From 2-12-FULL-35-15 sp036386835 (GTDB taxonomy: Bacteria; Bacteroidota; Bacteroidia; 2-12-FULL-35-15): 64,000 nt of DNA. Both the position numbers and the translations under genes were made by a program. Of this stretch, positions 61,267-64,000 are shown one piece after another. The notes under the pieces are model-generated. The model was not told where the DNA came from. It worked only from the letters and a program-made list of their open reading frames with translations, and did not search any database. The stretch is from positions 61,808 through 125,807 of the forward strand of contig DASVUX010000037.1 of assembly GCA_036386835.1 (NCBI GenBank), written 5' to 3'. Each line of letters starts with the position of its first letter. Position 1 is the first letter of the stretch.

Positions 61267-64000
61267 TTATTTCATCTCGACTATTCTCTTCATTGTGGTT
61301 TTACCGTCAATACAAATTTTAACAAAATAGATCCCCGCATCCATTCCAAGTTGTTTTCCGGAGAAACCATATCTATATGATCCCTGGGGCTGCACCTCTG
61401 CTACCAACGTCTGGATATGCTGGCCCATTGCATTGTAAACGTCAACATTGACACCGGACTTTTCATTCAGAACATAACTGATATTGGTGAGATCCATATA
61501 AGGATTCGGATAAACATTGATAGTTGATGAACTATTCAATTCTGTTAACGATGTTGCAGCAGGGTCGATAATAATGGTGAGGGACGAGTCATTAAACAAT
61601 ATGGCATTACCGGCAGAATCATTGGCAGAATATCCGCTGAAGGATAAATTTAATGCTGATACGGATGAAATAAAGGGACTGGCCTGGAACCGGAAGGTTG
61701 CGATCTTACCATAACCATTGCTGTTTATATGATCAATCCGTGTTTCTGCACCAAAAACAGTATGATACACCTGATCAATACGCGCAAATTTAATTGCATT
61801 GCTCAAAGGATCTCCAAGCCAGCTTGAAGGAAATATAAGACTTTCAGTACCGCTTTGAACGAGAGAAGGATCGTAATCAATGTTAAAGGCAATACCGTAC
61901 AGGTTATCAGTTGGATTTGCAGCGGTTCCAAGCTTGACATCTACATCAATCCAATCACCCGGCAGATAAGAAGTATTTGAGCTGCTAAAATAAATCTCCG
62001 GATCAGAAGAACGGGAAGGTTCGCCAGGATTTGGAACGAAAGCATGATACGAGGAAAAATTCTGGGTAATCGCGAGGGTATCATTATTGTCGACAATGCC
62101 ATCCCCGTTGCAGTCAGCATGCTTCAGGTCTGAACCATTTGACTGCAGAGTCCCCCAATCAGCCGAAGGCCAGCCGAACCATCCTATGCTTTGAACTGCT
62201 CGTGGGAAGCCGGTTTGACCATAGTGTAACCCGATCGGTAACAGATCATTATTGGAAACCAGGCGATCATTATCTGTATCCCCTGGCCATGTATAACATC
62301 CCGGAAGCACATTCAGCATCACAGCATCTGAAGTGTCTTTATCAGAATAGACTGAATTAACAATACACCTGTACTGATAACCATTCATTGATGTATCCAC
62401 ACTTGTCAGGAGAAGACTATCATATGTAGAACCGGGGCCACCAATGTATATCCAGCCGGAAATACCATCATTCACCTGCCAGGAAGGTGAACTATAATAG
62501 CCAGGTCCATCCCGCGTGATCTTAAATTTCACATCATCCCCGGAACAAGCTGTTGCATTAACAGGGTTGGTCAAAATTATATTCAGATGAATGGCCGGTG
62601 TATTATAAAAACATCCTATGGAGTTATCAACCCTCAAATGATAAATACCCGACTGAGTAGCCATGTAGGTTGAGGCGGTTGCGCCTGTAACCGGAGCACC
62701 AAAACGGTACCACTGATAAGTCAGATAGGAAAGACTGTCTGCGGCTAATATTACTGTATCACCGTTTTGATAAGGCGGTGAAAGATCTGTGTTTAATATA
62801 TTCACATGGGTTGGATATAAGTAAAGCGATGCAACATTACTTGTATCTGCACCTGCATAGATTCCATCAACAATACAACGGTAAGTATAGCCATTCATAC
62901 TGTTATTCGTGTTTTGAACCCGCAGGCTATCTGAATTTACACCAACGTAACCGAGGGCCGCATCAAGGTCATTCCAGCCGGTCCCCCGGTTTTCCTGCCA
63001 TTGATAAGTAACGAACCTGCCGCCGGTAGTGTATTTAAAAATTGCTGTGGCTGCATTGCAGACTGTATCATTTTCTACAAAAGCAGCACCGGGCCCATTG
63101 AAAACATCTTCTACCAGGTAACTCGTAGAGCCTAAACTTTGCGTGGCTGTCTGATCGTGTGTTTTCGTATAAGTATTTGAAACAGGATCAAATCTGAATA
63201 TCACTCCACGTGAATTGAGTCCGCCCTCTTTTGTTATTCCGTAAAATTTTCCATCGCTTAAATATGACATTCCGGAATAAAGATTTTTTCCGTCAGTTCC
63301 ATTAAAATAATAATGTTCAGTAAGATAATCACCGGCAATATCATACTCAAAAACTCCGCCTAAACCAGCAGGACCTGTACCGGACGTAGTTCCGAAAAGA
63401 TTTATACCATCTGTTTCAAGAGACTTACAGGCAACAGGAATATCGGACCCTCCGCCATAAACAACCTGAAAAGAAAATGGTGAAAGTGTGGCTTTGAAAA
63501 TCTTCTTTTCAATAATACCATATAACGCACCGCCTGCTTCAACAAGCTTCCCCCCGGAAAAATGCGTATTATTGAAGTCCGGGATATTGTACTTGCTCAC
63601 CACGGCACCGGTAGTGAAATTATACTGATACAGATTACCACCCATTGTGGTGCCATAGGCATAACCATCCGATGCCAGTAATAAAGGCGATGTTGGAAAC
63701 TGCATTGCACCGGTGAATGAATATTTAATTGAATAAATAAGTGTAGCCGGATCAAACTGGTATACTACTCCATGCCCTAATCCACCATACATAGTGGTTC
63801 CATAAAGCTTTCCATCAGGACCTTTTATAAGACTGCTTGCTCCTATATTTGCCTGATTAAACATGTGACGAAGGATCAGATTATTTCCTTCAGGGTCATA
63901 TTCATACAACCAGGCAGAATGCATATTGCCCGAGTTATTATAATGAACCAGCGGAAAATAATACTTGCCGTTATCTGCCTTGCACATTTTCTCTCCGGCA
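61267..64000 (-). CDS. T9SS protein with GloVer repeats, dockerin- and cohesin-like modules; 5' end cut
   Basis: At least 906 residues; the frame stays open to the right edge of the window, so the true start and signal peptide are missing. From the N-terminus there are several ~50-residue beta units of the GloVer type (KLYGTTMYGGLGHGVVYQFD, GKFYGITKEGGLNSRGVIFRFD). Two similar Ig-like units follow, each ending SMNGYxYRCIV(D/N). Then come a dockerin-like pair of calcium loops (GDTDNDRLVSNNDL and DCNGDGIVDNNDTL), a cohesin-like beta domain (LPGDWIDVDVKLG, IAFNIDYDPSLV, GKIATFRFQA) and a T9SS sorting domain (VYPNPYMDLTNISYVL, AGIYFVKI). It is probably a surface or secreted protein; ligand unknown. 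Confidence 0.85.
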   Translation of the reverse strand, partial: AGEKMCKADNGKYYFPLVHYNNSGNMHSAWLYEYDPEGNNLILRHMFNQANIGASSLIKGPDGKLYGTTMYGGLGHGVVYQFDPATLIYSIKYSFTGAMQFPTSPLLLASDGYAYGTTMGGNLYQYNFTTGAVVSKYNIPDFNNTHFSGGKLVEAGGALYGIIEKKIFKATLSPFSFQVVYGGGSDIPVACKSLETDGINLFGTTSGTGPAGLGGVFEYDIAGDYLTEHYYFNGTDGKNLYSGMSYLSDGKFYGITKEGGLNSRGVIFRFDPVSNTYTKTHDQTATQSLGSTSYLVEDVFNGPGAAFVENDTVCNAATAIFKYTTGGRFVTYQWQENRGTGWNDLDAALGYVGVNSDSLRVQNTNNSMNGYTYRCIVDGIYAGADTSNVASLYLYPTHVNILNTDLSPPYQNGDTVILAADSLSYLTYQWYRFGAPVTGATASTYMATQSGIYHLRVDNSIGCFYNTPAIHLNIILTNPVNATACSGDDVKFKITRDGPGYYSSPSWQVNDGISGWIYIGGPGSTYDSLLLTSVDTSMNGYQYRCIVNSVYSDKDTSDAVMLNVLPGCYTWPGDTDNDRLVSNNDLLPIGLHYGQTGFPRAVQSIGWFGWPSADWGTLQSNGSDLKHADCNGDGIVDNNDTLAITQNFSSYHAFVPNPGEPSRSSDPEIYFSSSNTSYLPGDWIDVDVKLGTAANPTDNLYGIAFNIDYDPSLVQSGTESLIFPSSWLGDPLSNAIKFARIDQVYHTVFGAETRIDHINSNGYGKIATFRFQASPFISSVSALNLSFSGYSANDSAGNAILFNDSSLTIIIDPAATSLTELNSSSTINVYPNPYMDLTNISYVLNEKSGVNVDVYNAMGQHIQTLVAEVQPQGSYRYGFSGKQLGMDAGIYFVKICIDGKTTMKRIVEMK

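Overview
The window looks like chromosomal DNA of a member of the Bacteroidota. The evidence is four large secreted proteins ending in a type IX secretion (T9SS) C-terminal sorting domain (YPNP...G+Y...K), HisKA domains with the Bacteroidota-style HDLQEPLRKI core, rbfA next to an FtsX/LolC-type permease, Rcp1-like single-domain response regulators, weak ribosome binding sites and several TAnnTTTG promoter-like boxes. Genus cannot be fixed from the sequence alone. Both window ends cut a gene: a TPR protein at the left and a T9SS protein at the right.

Layout. 1-12.4 kb is mostly housekeeping: radical SAM/SPASM protein, T9SS protein, MsbA-type ABC exporter, rbfA, LolC/E-like permease, HPP membrane protein, dusB-like dihydrouridine synthase, CPBP protease, large-subunit catalase with a DJ-1-like tail and Hsp20. 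12.46-25.05 kb lies between an intact tRNA-Ser(GGA) and a degraded direct repeat of the 3' two thirds of the same tRNA, which makes it a candidate old island. It carries two large T9SS adhesin-like proteins, an orphan helical protein, a GAF protein and a metal (probably copper) response cluster: an HMA-AraC regulator, an HMA-MauE membrane protein and an HMBD lipoprotein. 25.2-49.3 kb is a dense signalling region with eight single-domain response regulators, four soluble PAS histidine kinases, three further PAS proteins, a complete RsbR-RsbS-RsbT-RsbX-like stressosome operon ending in a histidine kinase, an H-NOX gene beside a PAS kinase, a zinc-binding CZB-PAS protein and a SpoIIAA/STAS-like protein. 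No DNA-binding output domain is visible in that region. 49.3-61.2 kb holds an OmpA-like lipoprotein, a TPR protein, L-asparaginase, TatD, the tyrosine/homogentisate enzymes HmgA and HppD, and a TPR hybrid kinase. The right end is a T9SS protein with dockerin-like and cohesin-like modules.

How the genes may work together. The stressosome operon is the most striking system. RsbR and RsbS keep their phosphoacceptor positions, RsbT is intact, the phosphatase carries its own kinase-like N-terminus, and the last gene is a histidine kinase whose N-terminal RsbT-like fold has lost its ATP-site motifs. This suggests that a Ser/Thr partner switch is wired into His-Asp phosphorelay, with the free-standing response regulators nearby as possible receivers. 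Gas sensing (H-NOX), zinc/redox sensing (CZB) and PAS sensing may feed the same network. This wiring is inference; the gene contents and motifs are read from the sequence.
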